64,000 nt of DNA, taken from positions 2,302,501 to 2,366,500 of the forward strand of contig JAJTWR010000278.1 in the NCBI GenBank assembly GCA_021613335.1. Reading direction: 5' to 3'. This stretch comes from Whitmania pigra (Eukaryota; Annelida; Clitellata; Hirudinida; Haemopidae). Position numbers and translations under genes: made by a program. Shown piece after piece: positions 11,537-21,272 of the stretch. The first letter of the stretch is position 1. Each line of letters starts with the position of its first letter. The notes under the pieces were generated by a model. The model was not told the origin of the DNA, did no database searches, and saw nothing but the letters and a program-made list of their open reading frames with translations.

Positions 11537-12802
11537 TCATGGCATTGCAGTTTCAGCCATTTTTGGACCAAAACTTGGACCGTCAAAGCCTTTGTTGAAG
11601 CACTGGAAAGTTGATTAAAAAACATTATTCACCTTTTAGTTAATAATAAATATCATTGATTACAATAAGAATGTCAAGCAAAAGCAAAAAGATATTCAAA
11701 TACCTTCAAAGTATGGTCATAAAAAACCAATTGAAAATTATCGGTAAAAATTATGGTGTATCTTCAAAGTTTCCGCGACAATGCATTTAACAACGTATGA
11801 GGCTAAGTAAGTACTTAAAAACATGATCTTAACAACGTTTGGAAAAATTAAGTTTTAAAACAAAAATTTTTTAAAATCTTGCTCACCAGTCTGGCGAGAG
11901 CCGACAGACTCATGACAACAGCCCTCACGTTCCTGGCCTCAACCAGATCGATTGGCTGGAAGAGTTCATCCTCTGGAACTCCGTACAATCTCATGCTCTT
12001 CTGAACAGCTGCCATGTTCTCCATCCAGTTGAAGTTCGTCCCCTTCGTGTTTATCCTCTTGATGCTTCCGGGTACGATTTTGTTCAAAAGTCTGCCAGGA
12101 AAAGCAACAAATTGTTAAAAGCAAAATCGTCTTATGTCTCACGCCCAGCGACTTTGTGGTGAAGGTCACAAAAGGTTTTCTTAACGACTTTCTTCGTTGA
12201 AGCTCCAGTCAAACTTTTAAAACTTTACAAAGTAACTGCATCATTTTGACATTGTTTAATATTTAGCTGAAGTCCCACTGCATCGTCTGAGGTGTAAGCA
12301 GAATTCAAGTCAAGTTTCAGACATGGGATACTTGGTACTTGGTGCTTGTACTAGAGTGGTTTCAAGTACTTTCTACTCGTATCTGGACCTTGAGTACTTG
12401 TACTTGAACTAAGTACTTATACCTATGTCTGTTTTCTGCATTAGAATCCACTTATGCTTAAAGAATCTAACCAAGCAAAGCACCTCAATTTCCTCTAATA
12501 TTCGCATAAACTAGCGGATGCAAACTTTCGCTTACTTGCACAACAAGATTCCATCCTTGAGTACTTTCTCGAAAGGTTCGCTTTTGTTGACTTTCTCTGT
12601 TGTCACTGCCTCGATCCAATCGAGCAATTGAGATTTCAATTCACCTTCTGGGTCCTCCAAAACCTGAATTAAAAAAAAAACATTTAAATTTTCATCAATA
12701 TTTCTTTATGTTTTAATAATAGGATCGATACTTGTATATATTTTATGAAATAATAAATGATAATGAAAATAGTTAATAAGTATCTTAAATCACCTTCGAC
12801 AT
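11537..12802 (-). CDS. Calponin/transgelin-type single calponin-homology protein
   Basis: Four minus-strand exons: 12794-12802 (ATG TCG AAG only), 12536-12663, 11887-12091 and 11537-11602, all with GT-AG borders and consistent phase, giving 135 residues. The protein has one calponin homology domain: LLDWIEAV (about residues 15-22), DGILLCKLLNKIVPGSIKRI (about 39-58), NWMENMAAVQKSM (about 64-76), YGVPEDELFQPIDLVEARN (about 79-97) and VVMSLSALARL. The last exon adds CFNKGFDGPSFGPKMAETAM. CH proteins of the transgelin/Mp20 class bind actin and stabilise filaments in muscle and motile cells. The tail is shorter than in vertebrate transgelins and lacks a full calponin repeat. The start exon of three codons is inferred from splice sites and is the least certain part. 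It is divergent from PRCC with about 1 kb between the start codons. Confidence 0.85.
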
Positions 12803-13779
12803 GATGAAGTCTATGAATTTCTGTTGCTTCACAGTTGTTTATAAGCAACTTCCTGCCTGCGTACACCTACGAGCTCCATGGATTGCTTTCTCAATCATTG
12901 CAATCATAAATCTAATGTCCTTCTTTGGCATTTATTAGTTAGTTTTAAAATGGTGATTTCAAACTTTGTGTAATTTTTGCATAGAACCTCAGATTCTTTA
13001 TCTTGTTTAAAATAAGGCTATTAGTTGTGCGAAAATGGTTATGAATAATAAATGAGATGCAAGAAAGAGTAGCAGCCCGACGACCACACATTGAGCTGGA
13101 AGAGCTTCTGCAGAAGCAACTCCAGTTGAAGAGCTTTTAGCAACTTATACACCTACAAAGTTCCAGACGTTTTTGAACCACTTCAACATTACTATTATTA
13201 CTCTTAAATTTATAGGTAATCATAAATAAGCACGTCGGCGTGGCTTAATCTTAACTTGCATCGCTTTAGTTTGTAAATAAAGTAGCTCACCAAAATCAAG
13301 AGATAAAAATTACAAGATTTCGTGTTTGTGGATTCATTTAACGAATTCAGTAAGAAAGTACTGTCTTTAGAAGCATTGACGTTTCAACAAAAACACAAAT
13401 ACAACCTTATGGAAAGGTAGAGTTAAGAACGTGAGAATGGAGCGTTATAAACGCATGCTAAATGTACCAGAGGGGGAAAGGCAATTTACCAGGGCTCGGC
13501 AATATTCAATTAACACGACAAAAGAAAAGGCATGTGTTGTGTCAAACAGTAAATGTAATCGGACAGAAATATTAATTTTATTATTCGTAAAAATGTATTC
13601 GATCATGTTGTTAATAATTGATGACTTCAGATGTATTTTCAAAAATTATATCAAAAAGTAGATTTTACATCCACATTTTAAAAATTACGATTGCAAAAAT
13701 TATTGTGAGCTAAACTTTTTACTAGTATTTTGTTTACAACGAAAGCCATTCCCCTTTATCGTAATTCTTACAAACAGAT
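12803..13779. promoter_or_regulatory. Divergent intergenic region between calponin-type gene and PRCC
   Basis: About 980 bases separate the two start codons, which point away from each other, so promoters and 5' untranslated exons of both genes should lie here. A likely splice acceptor (TTCTTACAAACAG) sits directly before the PRCC start. No specific regulatory motif can be defended. Confidence 0.4.
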
Positions 13780-15147
13780 ATGTCACTTTTGGTTAGTTAC
13801 GATACAACTGATAGCGAAGACAATTGCGACGACGATGTTCCATACAAGGAATCAGCCATTAATGACAATGAAATGGAATTAGATAATCATGAAATTAATA
13901 AAGAAAAACAGGATGCAAACGTATCAACATCCAAGAGCGGAAAATCAATGGGAAAGACTGTATCTGCCTCAAAAAATCAAGAAGAAATGATAATTCTGCC
14001 TTCGAAAAAAGAGCTTGCACTGAGAGAAAAACCCCCAGATGTCCTAAATAAAAACAAAATTGTGATAAATCTTCCTAAGCTTGAGAATTCTGACTCTGAG
14101 GACGAAATGGGCCCTCCAAGAAAGAAGTTAAATTATCAGACAGAGTCTTCACTTCTTAAGAGTCTTCCTCCACCAAAATTTGTGCCTACAAAAGAAACAA
14201 ACAGGCCTCTGATTCCTCATTCGGTGTCAAAGACACGTACAACAGCTCAACAACAACAAGCTATTGATGATTATGAAGATGAGTTTGATGATGTTGCTGG
14301 AGATGACATAAGGAAAGACATGAACTTTCTCCTTTCTTGGGTGGACGAAGGGGATGATGCATTGACCAAGCATGAATCAGCACTATATAAATATGATGAA
14401 AATTCAGATGCTTACGAAAATCAAGCTGATGCCTGTGGTTATTATCAGGAAGAGGCTTCTCAATCCACTCTTGCATCCATTCCACAAGATTTTGCCAGAG
14501 ATGAACAGGTTGGTTGATTAATGGAGAGTTATATGCTTTGAGTTTGTCAACTTTATTAAATTTCTGAAATTAATCAAATCTGTATTGTAACCAATCAGAT
14601 CTTTAAAAAAATGTTTCTTTAGATGAAAAAATGACCATGTACTACTTTTAAATGTAATCTTAGACATTATGTCATGCATTATATCAACCTAGATAATTTT
14701 TGAAAGGAGTATTTTCAAGCTTTTTGTTTCTGTTTGAAAGTATGACCTCAAAATGCTTTTGTAAACATAGTTCCAGAAGATCATGGGATCCCAGGGTAGT
14801 GGTGCAATCCTGGATGTGAAGCTGGACGACCATCTAAAAAAGTTTGAAGCGGAAAGATTGCGTGAGGTGACAAAAGGTGCCGATGCTGAAGGTTACAGTC
14901 AGAAAGCGACTGGCCTTAATCCACTGAGCAAGAGGAAACACCAGATCACGTACCTTGCAATGCAGGTAAGCAATAAGTTTTAATGATTTATTTTATCTTT
15001 CAAATGACTTAATATTAAGCATTTGCTCTGAATTCAACTTTCTCTAACAAATTTTCAAAGGCCAGAGAACGAGAGTTTGAACTGAAAAATCAATGGGCTG
15101 AGAACAAATTTAATCGTAGACAAACTCAATCGAAATATGGATTCTGA
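13780..15147 (+). CDS. PRCC: PRCC, proline-rich nuclear mitotic-checkpoint/splicing-associated protein
   Basis: Three exons, 13780-14508, 14771-14965 and 15061-15147, in phase 0 throughout, encode 336 residues. The start MSLLVSYDTTDSED and the C terminus KRKHQITYLAMQAREREFEL, followed by KNQWAENKFNRRQTQSKYGF, are diagnostic of PRCC. The latter segment is the most conserved part of the family. The middle is acidic and low-complexity (DYEDEFDDVAGDD near residue 163) with a proline-poor PPPKFVP segment, less proline-rich than the human protein. PRCC is a nuclear protein that interacts with MAD2L2 and is found with splicing factors. A polyadenylation signal AATAAA lies at 15184-15189, 37 bases after the stop. 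A splice acceptor-like TTACAAACAG before the ATG suggests a non-coding first exon upstream. Confidence 0.95.
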
Positions 15148-15189
15148 ATGATATTAGACCATTTGACAAAAAGTTCATTTTATAATAAA

Positions 15190-16117
15190 GTATTTGTTCT
15201 AATTTTCCTTTGATTTGTATTGAGAATTAATATGTTCAATTTATTTTTGCTTCATATCCTCCATCGTATCCATGCCTGTCAGTTTATTTAACACAGAAGT
15301 TGCCAAACTGGGAGTAATGTTCATGTTGGAGTAAGATCAGTTGTATAAAGTTATTTTGGTTGTGCATAAATTATGTAAAATAGGGAATGAGTTTGATTAA
15401 GTTTGACAATTCTTGACAAGGGGAGGGTCTTTAAGATTGATGTCAGTAGCTTATTCTTTGTGATCTAAATTTTGAAATTACTGCTTGAGCGGATTACAGT
15501 TACCATAAGGCAAGGCCGCTGAGAAGAAAGGGAGCGTTTGCCCATGACCAGGTAAATTTTTGGAGCTCACCAGGTTTTTTAAATATTGAAATTTTGCAAT
15601 CACTACTTTTTATTTCATTTTCAATCACTAAGTTGACATAACATAGGAAACGGTGATTGCTGTACCTGGGGCCCGAGATCTCTGTCGGCAGTCCTGTTCG
15701 CAAGCCACGCTAAAGTAGCATATTCGACAATGGGCTTAATAATTTAACACATGTTTATTAAAAAAAGCCTATTTGATTAGCCGCAAAACGAATGAAAAAG
15801 CTAACGTCAATTACTGCAAACAAAAAATTCTGATATTCTTATGTGCCAAATGGTTAGATGATGGTGTCACTTTGGCAGTTCAACAAAATGATGGAAATTA
15901 TGAATCCGATACAAACTTTTACATTTTATTATTATTACATTATTGCAATAGAATAACATTTTATTTTTCAATCAGAAAGGATGGCAGTTGACCTCAAAAT
16001 AAAACAGTCATAAATTTAGATTGTTAAAAGTTACAAATTTAAAACTGGAAAATAAATAATTTGATGGGGAGTTGATGTCGTTTTTTATACAATTTTAGTT
16101 GGGGGTTGTCAAGGGGA
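15190..16117. other. Intergenic, no feature recognised
   Basis: No gene or classified repeat is visible. Short reading frames at 15500-15703 and 15773-15991 show no family resemblance. Confidence 0.4.
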
Positions 16118-16534
16118 ACCCAGCAAGCACAAGAAATCGGGACCCGATCGGGTCCCACGCGGGAAGAAAAGCGGGGCCAATTTTACCGCTAAATATAAGA
16201 CACGCGCTGTTGTATATAATGAAACTAGTTATACATAACTAAACAATTTTACAAACAGAGTAATTGCAAGGATTCACTAAATGTTTACATTATAGAAATA
16301 TCATTAATTATGAATACAATTTATTTTATACATATACACATTATTTTCCGGCGGGGATAAGCAACTGGTCTATGCTCGGGACCCTTGTGGGCTCTTTGGC
16401 ATATTAATGAATTTCTTTCCCCTACGGGTCCCGTACCTATCCCGAGACTTTGCCCGGACTTAACCCGCTGAACTGGGCGAACTGGGCAACCCGCCTTCAG
16501 ACCGCACGGTACCCACTTGGCGGTGTTTGCTGGG
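16118..16534. mobile_element. MITE-like repeat with CCCAGCAA(G/A)CAC ends and an 18-bp palindrome
   Basis: The left end CCCAGCAAGCAC (from 16119) is matched by the inverse GTGTTTGCTGGG ending at 16534. Just inside the left end is GGGACCCGATCGGGTCCC (16139-16156), a perfect 18-base palindrome. The right side is GC-rich with related CGGGACCC and GGGTCCCG words, unlike the AT-rich middle and flanks. It is non-coding, 417 bp. I cannot define a clear target duplication, so the superfamily is left open. Confidence 0.6.
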
Positions 16535-17756
16535 AAGAGACTAAAATTACCTTAAGCTTATTGACGTAATTAATGAATATATTATATCACTTATTACCTC
16601 TTATTATTATATCTGGAACAAACTTGCTTAAGCAGTTCTATTTTTAAAATAAATAACGGCGATTTATTTATTTTGAACATTGATACTGCTGTTTAAAATA
16701 TTGAACGTCCACATATTATAATAATATATTTAAATTTTTATAAATATATAAATATTGTTTCAAAAATATAAACTTCAAAACCTGTGATAATATAATATAG
16801 TGAGCGTTACTTTTCTATCGAGTAGTTGTATGTACATATTGCTGCCATGCCGCTCGACTTTTGTAGGTATAAGTTTCGTTCGTTATATGTTCGTGCGGCT
16901 ACCTACAGGCCACCTACTTGTATTAAATGATTAACCAATGAAATATTGGCTTAAAATGTGAAGTGCTGGCCGGGGCTCTAACATTTTGACCATGCTATTG
17001 TATAGCTCGCCCTTAGCGCTGCGAGGTTGAATACTTTGGACGTGCTTAGATCTCCAAGATCGGTGAGTTTATTCATATTGAAAAATTTATTATAGGTTGC
17101 GTTAGTGAAGCTTAGTGTATATTTAAAATATATATCGTCACACTATTAAAACTTTAATGTAAGGCAAGCGCACGAACTTAACTTAGATGCGTTCCCGAGC
17201 GGCTAGACCAAAGGGACCGATTTCTCCGCTAATTGCTATTTTGACAAAACTGTTGCTAATAGAATCTCAGAACATTATTAGTTTCATATGTAATTTTTAG
17301 GCCCTCCCTCATTTTATAAGGACCTTTTAGACAGAATTTCGGAAATTTAGAACTTTCACGACAGTGAAGTTAGCAAGACTTCAGCAAGAACTTTGACATC
17401 CAAAAATTCTGGAATGCGTAAGCTAGAAACATTTTTTTTGGTAGAAAGGTCTTGCTTTAGCAAATGATACATGTAAAAATTAATGTACTTTGTATAAAAA
17501 TGAATTTTTGGTAAACATATAAAGCTTTGAGCGCCATAACATAAAATTCCTTAACATGCTTGAAATTTGAAAAACATTTAAAATCTACAAATTATTTCCT
17601 TTCTAAAAATATATGTTTCGTTAATGTGTGTCAAAAAAGATCGGTTTCTTCTTTACCATATATATATAGAAACACTTTACTTTCGTTAAACAAATGTAAA
17701 ACATGTAACGGTAATAAATTTTGTATTTTTATTAATGAAAACATAAGTTACAATTT
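16535..17756. other. AT-rich intergenic, no feature recognised
   Basis: It contains AT microsatellite-like tracts (about 16720-16800) and a moderately GC-rich patch at 16830-17250 without coding signal. No tRNA or protein match is recognised. Confidence 0.4.
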
Positions 17757-18137
17757 TTAGTGAAGAAAACCTATAACGAGCTTGCTGTACGACGCTATAA
17801 CAAATATTTTGCTATACAAAAGCAGCACGTAAATGAACTGCCATTCCTTTGTTGCGTTTTTTTCAATTAGTGCAGTGCATATGGGCTCATCTCTTGCAGA
17901 CGTCGCATTGTACCCATTGGTAACCACTGTCATCCTTTGTCGACCCGCAATAAAGGCATGTATTGTCTGAAAGATAAAAAATTTCTTTTGTGTCTGAATT
18001 TCATCTGGGACTATTCCATCAATTGGATAATCACTCTTTTTGTCTATAGCCTGAAGCATAAAGGCTACATAAATGCCACAGTTGTAACCATTGTTTTGAA
18101 CACCTCTCCACGACCCCCTCTTCATCATAAAATTCAT
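17757..18137 (-). pseudogene. C48 (Ulp1-like) peptidase C-terminal fragment
   Basis: The segment GVQNNGYNCGIYVAF has the Q-x5-C active-site arrangement of Ulp1/SENP-type cysteine peptidases, with the Cys following a conserved Asn/Asp. The upstream His/Asp part of the triad is not recoverable in frame. A sister sequence at 28528-28794 differs at few positions (QNDGYNCGIYV). Confidence 0.65.
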
Positions 18138-18567
18138 CCACCTGTTATTTTTTGAGCTTCTGCAAATTGAAGCTCTTCATCTTTTCCAAGTTTTGACTAT
18201 CTCCTGGCATTGGATCGTAAAATAGTACTTCTTCATTGTATCATTTACAACAATGAAACAAAGTGACTGCTTCCATCATTATAGGGAATGAGGACGTATT
18301 TTGAGTTGAAATTGCAAGTCAACCAAATGTCTTTGGATACGTCAGTCCCATTTAGTGCAATCGTTGGAATATATGTTGAATTTTTCAGGGGTGTCAAATG
18401 ACCAATTAAAAGGTCTGAAAGAGTTGATGTTATCTAGCTCTTGGTAAGAAGAACATGGAAATCTTCCTGATACAGAGTCTCACCAAATTTTTTAGCTAGG
18501 ACAATAGCAGCTCTCCCAACTGTGGCAAAATGCTGTGGATCTTTTGGTAAGCAATTCGACCAAGTTT

Positions 18568-19058
18568 CTATGATGAAATTCTTTGGCTCAATGTCGTGGC
18601 CAGCATTTTCAAGTATGCGTTGGTATTGCGCATGAGAAAAATAGCCGGCTTGTTTTTTATCCTGTTCTCTTTTTTAATCCACATGGCTCTTTCTATGTCG
18701 CCCTTTCCTTGTTGCACCTTTCTTTTGTAAAATGGCCTGAGAGAATCGGCAAGCCCCTGCAATGCAATATGCCTCGGTTCAATTTTCTCCAGAAAGAGGG
18801 TCACTTTCAGATTGGTAGAACCACCCAGTACTTTGTGCCTTATGTAGCAGAAATTGTTCTCAACAATTGCTTTGGAAAATCTCTTTCCAGGATTTATAAA
18901 GGATGACCAAAGGGGTAATATTGATAGATACTTCACTAGGAAATTAATTCTCCATTTCAAGTTACAATGTGGAATGACGTCACAATCGTTATAGCCTCTT
19001 TGCTGCTGCACTCCTTTTCGGACGATTGTGAGCACCGGACCTTGAATGAAATTCTTAG
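18568..19058 (-). pseudogene. Transposase-like segment of the C48 element
   Basis: Read on minus, this open stretch has LPLWSSFINPGKRFSKAIVE, YIRHKVLGGSTNLK and a Lys/Arg-rich tail ending before a stop. The WSS-x-N-PGKRFSKAIVENNF pattern is of the kind found near the end of transposase cores, where SNA-VE is common. It is interrupted upstream by the hAT insertion at 19067. Confidence 0.45.
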
Positions 19059-19466
19059 CCATAAGGCAGGGGTGCACAACCTTTTTCAGCCTGAGGGCCA
19101 AAATTACTTAGTCCCTGGGCGCCAGGGGCCGCATCAGCGTGCACATAGATCACACAATAAAACAACTCAAAGAATGCAAATTTTTAATGAATGTCATAAA
19201 AAAAATAAAATTGTTTAAACATGTATGAATAACTAAATGTAAAAAAACTCAAAGAATGCAAGTTTTTAATAAATATCATAACAAAAAAAATAACGTTATT
19301 TAAAAATGTATGAATAACTAAATGTTAGTATTTTAATGAGAAGGTTGAGCCTGAATGGTTGCAACAACATTGTCAATATTGGGTTCGAGTTCTGTTGTTG
19401 CAAGCCTCAAAATCGAACAAAGATTATCATCAGTCAAAGATGATCTCAGTTTATTTTTATTTGTGT

Positions 19467-20203
19467 TCATGACTGAAAACGTTTGTTCACACACGCCAAA
19501 TCTTTGACCGCTCCATATTTAACTGAACTTAGACTTCCATAAAAAGTTAAAATGGAGTTATGCTGAAACGCAGACTTTAATTCTGGTGAACATTGAAGAT
19601 CAATGACTTCTAACTGACATTGCTCAGGTACGGATTCTACAGCACAAGAGAAAGGGTCACAGATGAAGTTGAATAAATCCTTATGCTCCCTGAATGCATC
19701 AAAACGTTCATTAAATTCCTTTAGTAATGCTTCACAACTGTCGTGGTATTTATTGAAGTCACACTGGTATTCCTTCTGAAAAGCTGAACAAATAGGAAAT
19801 GACATAAATTACCAGATTGCAGATTCGAACAAAACAGCCGTAGCTTCAATGTGAATGACAGCAGCTCTTGGTACATATCAAAGATGTAGTGATCTTTGCC
19901 TTGAAGACGCAGATTCAATTTATTTAAGTGTTCTGTTATGTCTGTCAAAAATGCTAAGTCTGCCAACCACTGTTTGTCTGTAAAAACAGCTGTGTCTTTG
20001 CCTTTGGTAACAAGGAATTCACAGATTTCCTTTCGTAACTCAACAAACCTAGTTAGAACTTTTCCTTGACTCAACCACCTTACATCAGTGTGATATGGTA
20101 TGTCACGATATTCTGACTCAATGTTTTCAAGAAATGATCTGAATTGTCGATGGTTAAGTCCTTTTGCTCGTATGAAGTTCACTGATTTAAAAACAAATTT
20201 CAT
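19467..20203 (-). pseudogene. hAT transposase C-terminal half
   Basis: Two overlapping minus frames (19721-20203, then 19467-19805) continue the protein: the insertion-domain region with RWLSQGKVL and DMYQELLSFTLKLRLF, then ERFDAFREHK and PFSCAVESVPEQCQLEVIDL, typical of GTF2IRD2/FAM200-type hAT proteins. They are joined by a frameshift near 19800. Confidence 0.75.
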
Positions 20204-20224
20204 AACATTATCAAAATTAATGAC

Positions 20225-21081
20225 TCATGTACACAGTGACTCTTGATGTATGATGCAGTGGTATGCGTGGATGGTGTCTGTTGGAATTCCTAAGTCTCGC
20301 AAATGTGATCGCAGATGAGCAACAAGTCCTAATTCTTTACCAGTCATGGTGGGTGCACCGTCAGTAGTAACACTACAGAGCTTTGGCCACTGAACGTTAA
20401 GGTTTTCAAGAACAGATTTCACTCCTCCAAAAATATCTGCACCAGTTGTACATCCACGTAGTGAGGCCATTCCTGCTAATTCCTGAGTTAATTTACAGTT
20501 CTCATCTACCGCACGAACAAAAGCCAAAAGCTGTGCCGTGTCAACGTTATCCGTGCTCTCATCTAAGGCAATTGAAAAATACTTGCAAATGGCAAGCTTG
20601 TCACGCAACTGTTCACAAACGTCGTTGGATAAATCAACCACCCGGCACTGGATAGTCATCCATGACAATGGCACTTTGTTGAACAGGTCTGTTTTCTCAG
20701 GACAGACTTCTTTGCAAATGGCTTGCATGCAGTCTTTGACGAAATCACCATCAGTAAATGGTCGAGACGATCGCGCAATAATTTGTGCTACGCACAACCG
20801 GCACGAACAAAAGTCTTATTTTCATTAACTTTTTTTGTAAAAATTTTGCTCAGGTGACAATCTTTTTACAAGTTTTTTCTAGCTTCGCCTTTCACATCAT
20901 CAAACGTAGCAGCGTGTTTGGTTTCATAATGTCTTTTGCAATTGTAGTCCTTCATTACAGTTACGGACTCACGACAAATTAGGCACAAAGCTGTTCCGTT
21001 GAAATGCTGCATAAAATATTTTTTTGTCCATTCTTCATTAAACTGACTATTTTCTGCTTCAATTTTACGCTTTGACATTCT
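20225..21081 (-). pseudogene. hAT transposase N-terminal half (BED-like finger and catalytic core)
   Basis: The first frame starts at MSKRKIEAE (21081) and has CLICRESV-x-H-ETKH, a BED/C2H2-like zinc-binding pattern. The second frame, offset near 20800-20860, has FSIALDESTDN (first Asp), SVTTDGAPTM (second Asp) and YHCIIHQE (the C-x2-H motif of hAT). The frameshift separates DNA-binding and catalytic parts. Confidence 0.8.
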
Positions 21082-21272
21082 TACTAAATTAAAACAACCA
21101 GCGTGCAAACTCAATTATCGCTCGTTGTTGTTGTTTCAATCGTTTTATATTAGGGATGTGCGAACAGTACTATTAAAAAGAGATGGGCGGGTGCATCGAT
21201 TTAAAATTCTGTTAGGGCCGCAAATAGCCAAAATGGACTAGTTGTCTGGGGGCCGCGGGTTGTGCATCTCTG

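Larger units (their letters stand above)
19067..21272 (-). mobile_element. hAT (Charlie-like) element, full length, inserted in C48 element copy 1
   Basis: The ends are CAGGGGTGCACAACC (left) and the inverse of CAGAGATGCACAACC (right). The flanking 8-bp direct repeats CCATAAGG (19059-19066) and CCTTAAGG (21273-21280) differ at one base. The 2206-bp body encodes a GTF2IRD2/ZBED-like transposase on minus in four broken frames. These are a BED-like zinc finger at 20866-21081 (C-LIC ... H-ETKH), the core at 20225-20797 (ALDESTDNVDTAQLLAFVR, VTTDGAPTMTG, HAYHCIIHQESLC), 19721-20203 (DVRWLSQGKVLTRF, FLTDITEHLNKLN) and the C terminus at 19467-19805. Length and termini are complete, but the coding sequence is frameshifted, so this copy is not autonomous. 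Confidence 0.92.

Noticed and set aside
13431..13661. 76-codon frame upstream of PRCC
   Set aside because: No similarity to known proteins and overlapped by an equally long antisense frame; probably part of the non-coding divergent region.
17180..17240. Possible tRNA-like stretch with GAGCGGCTAGACCAAAGGG
   Set aside because: No consistent acceptor and T-arm pairing could be laid out.
20446..20982. Plus-strand frames opposite the hAT transposase
   Set aside because: They are shadows of the minus-strand transposase, which has clear catalytic motifs.
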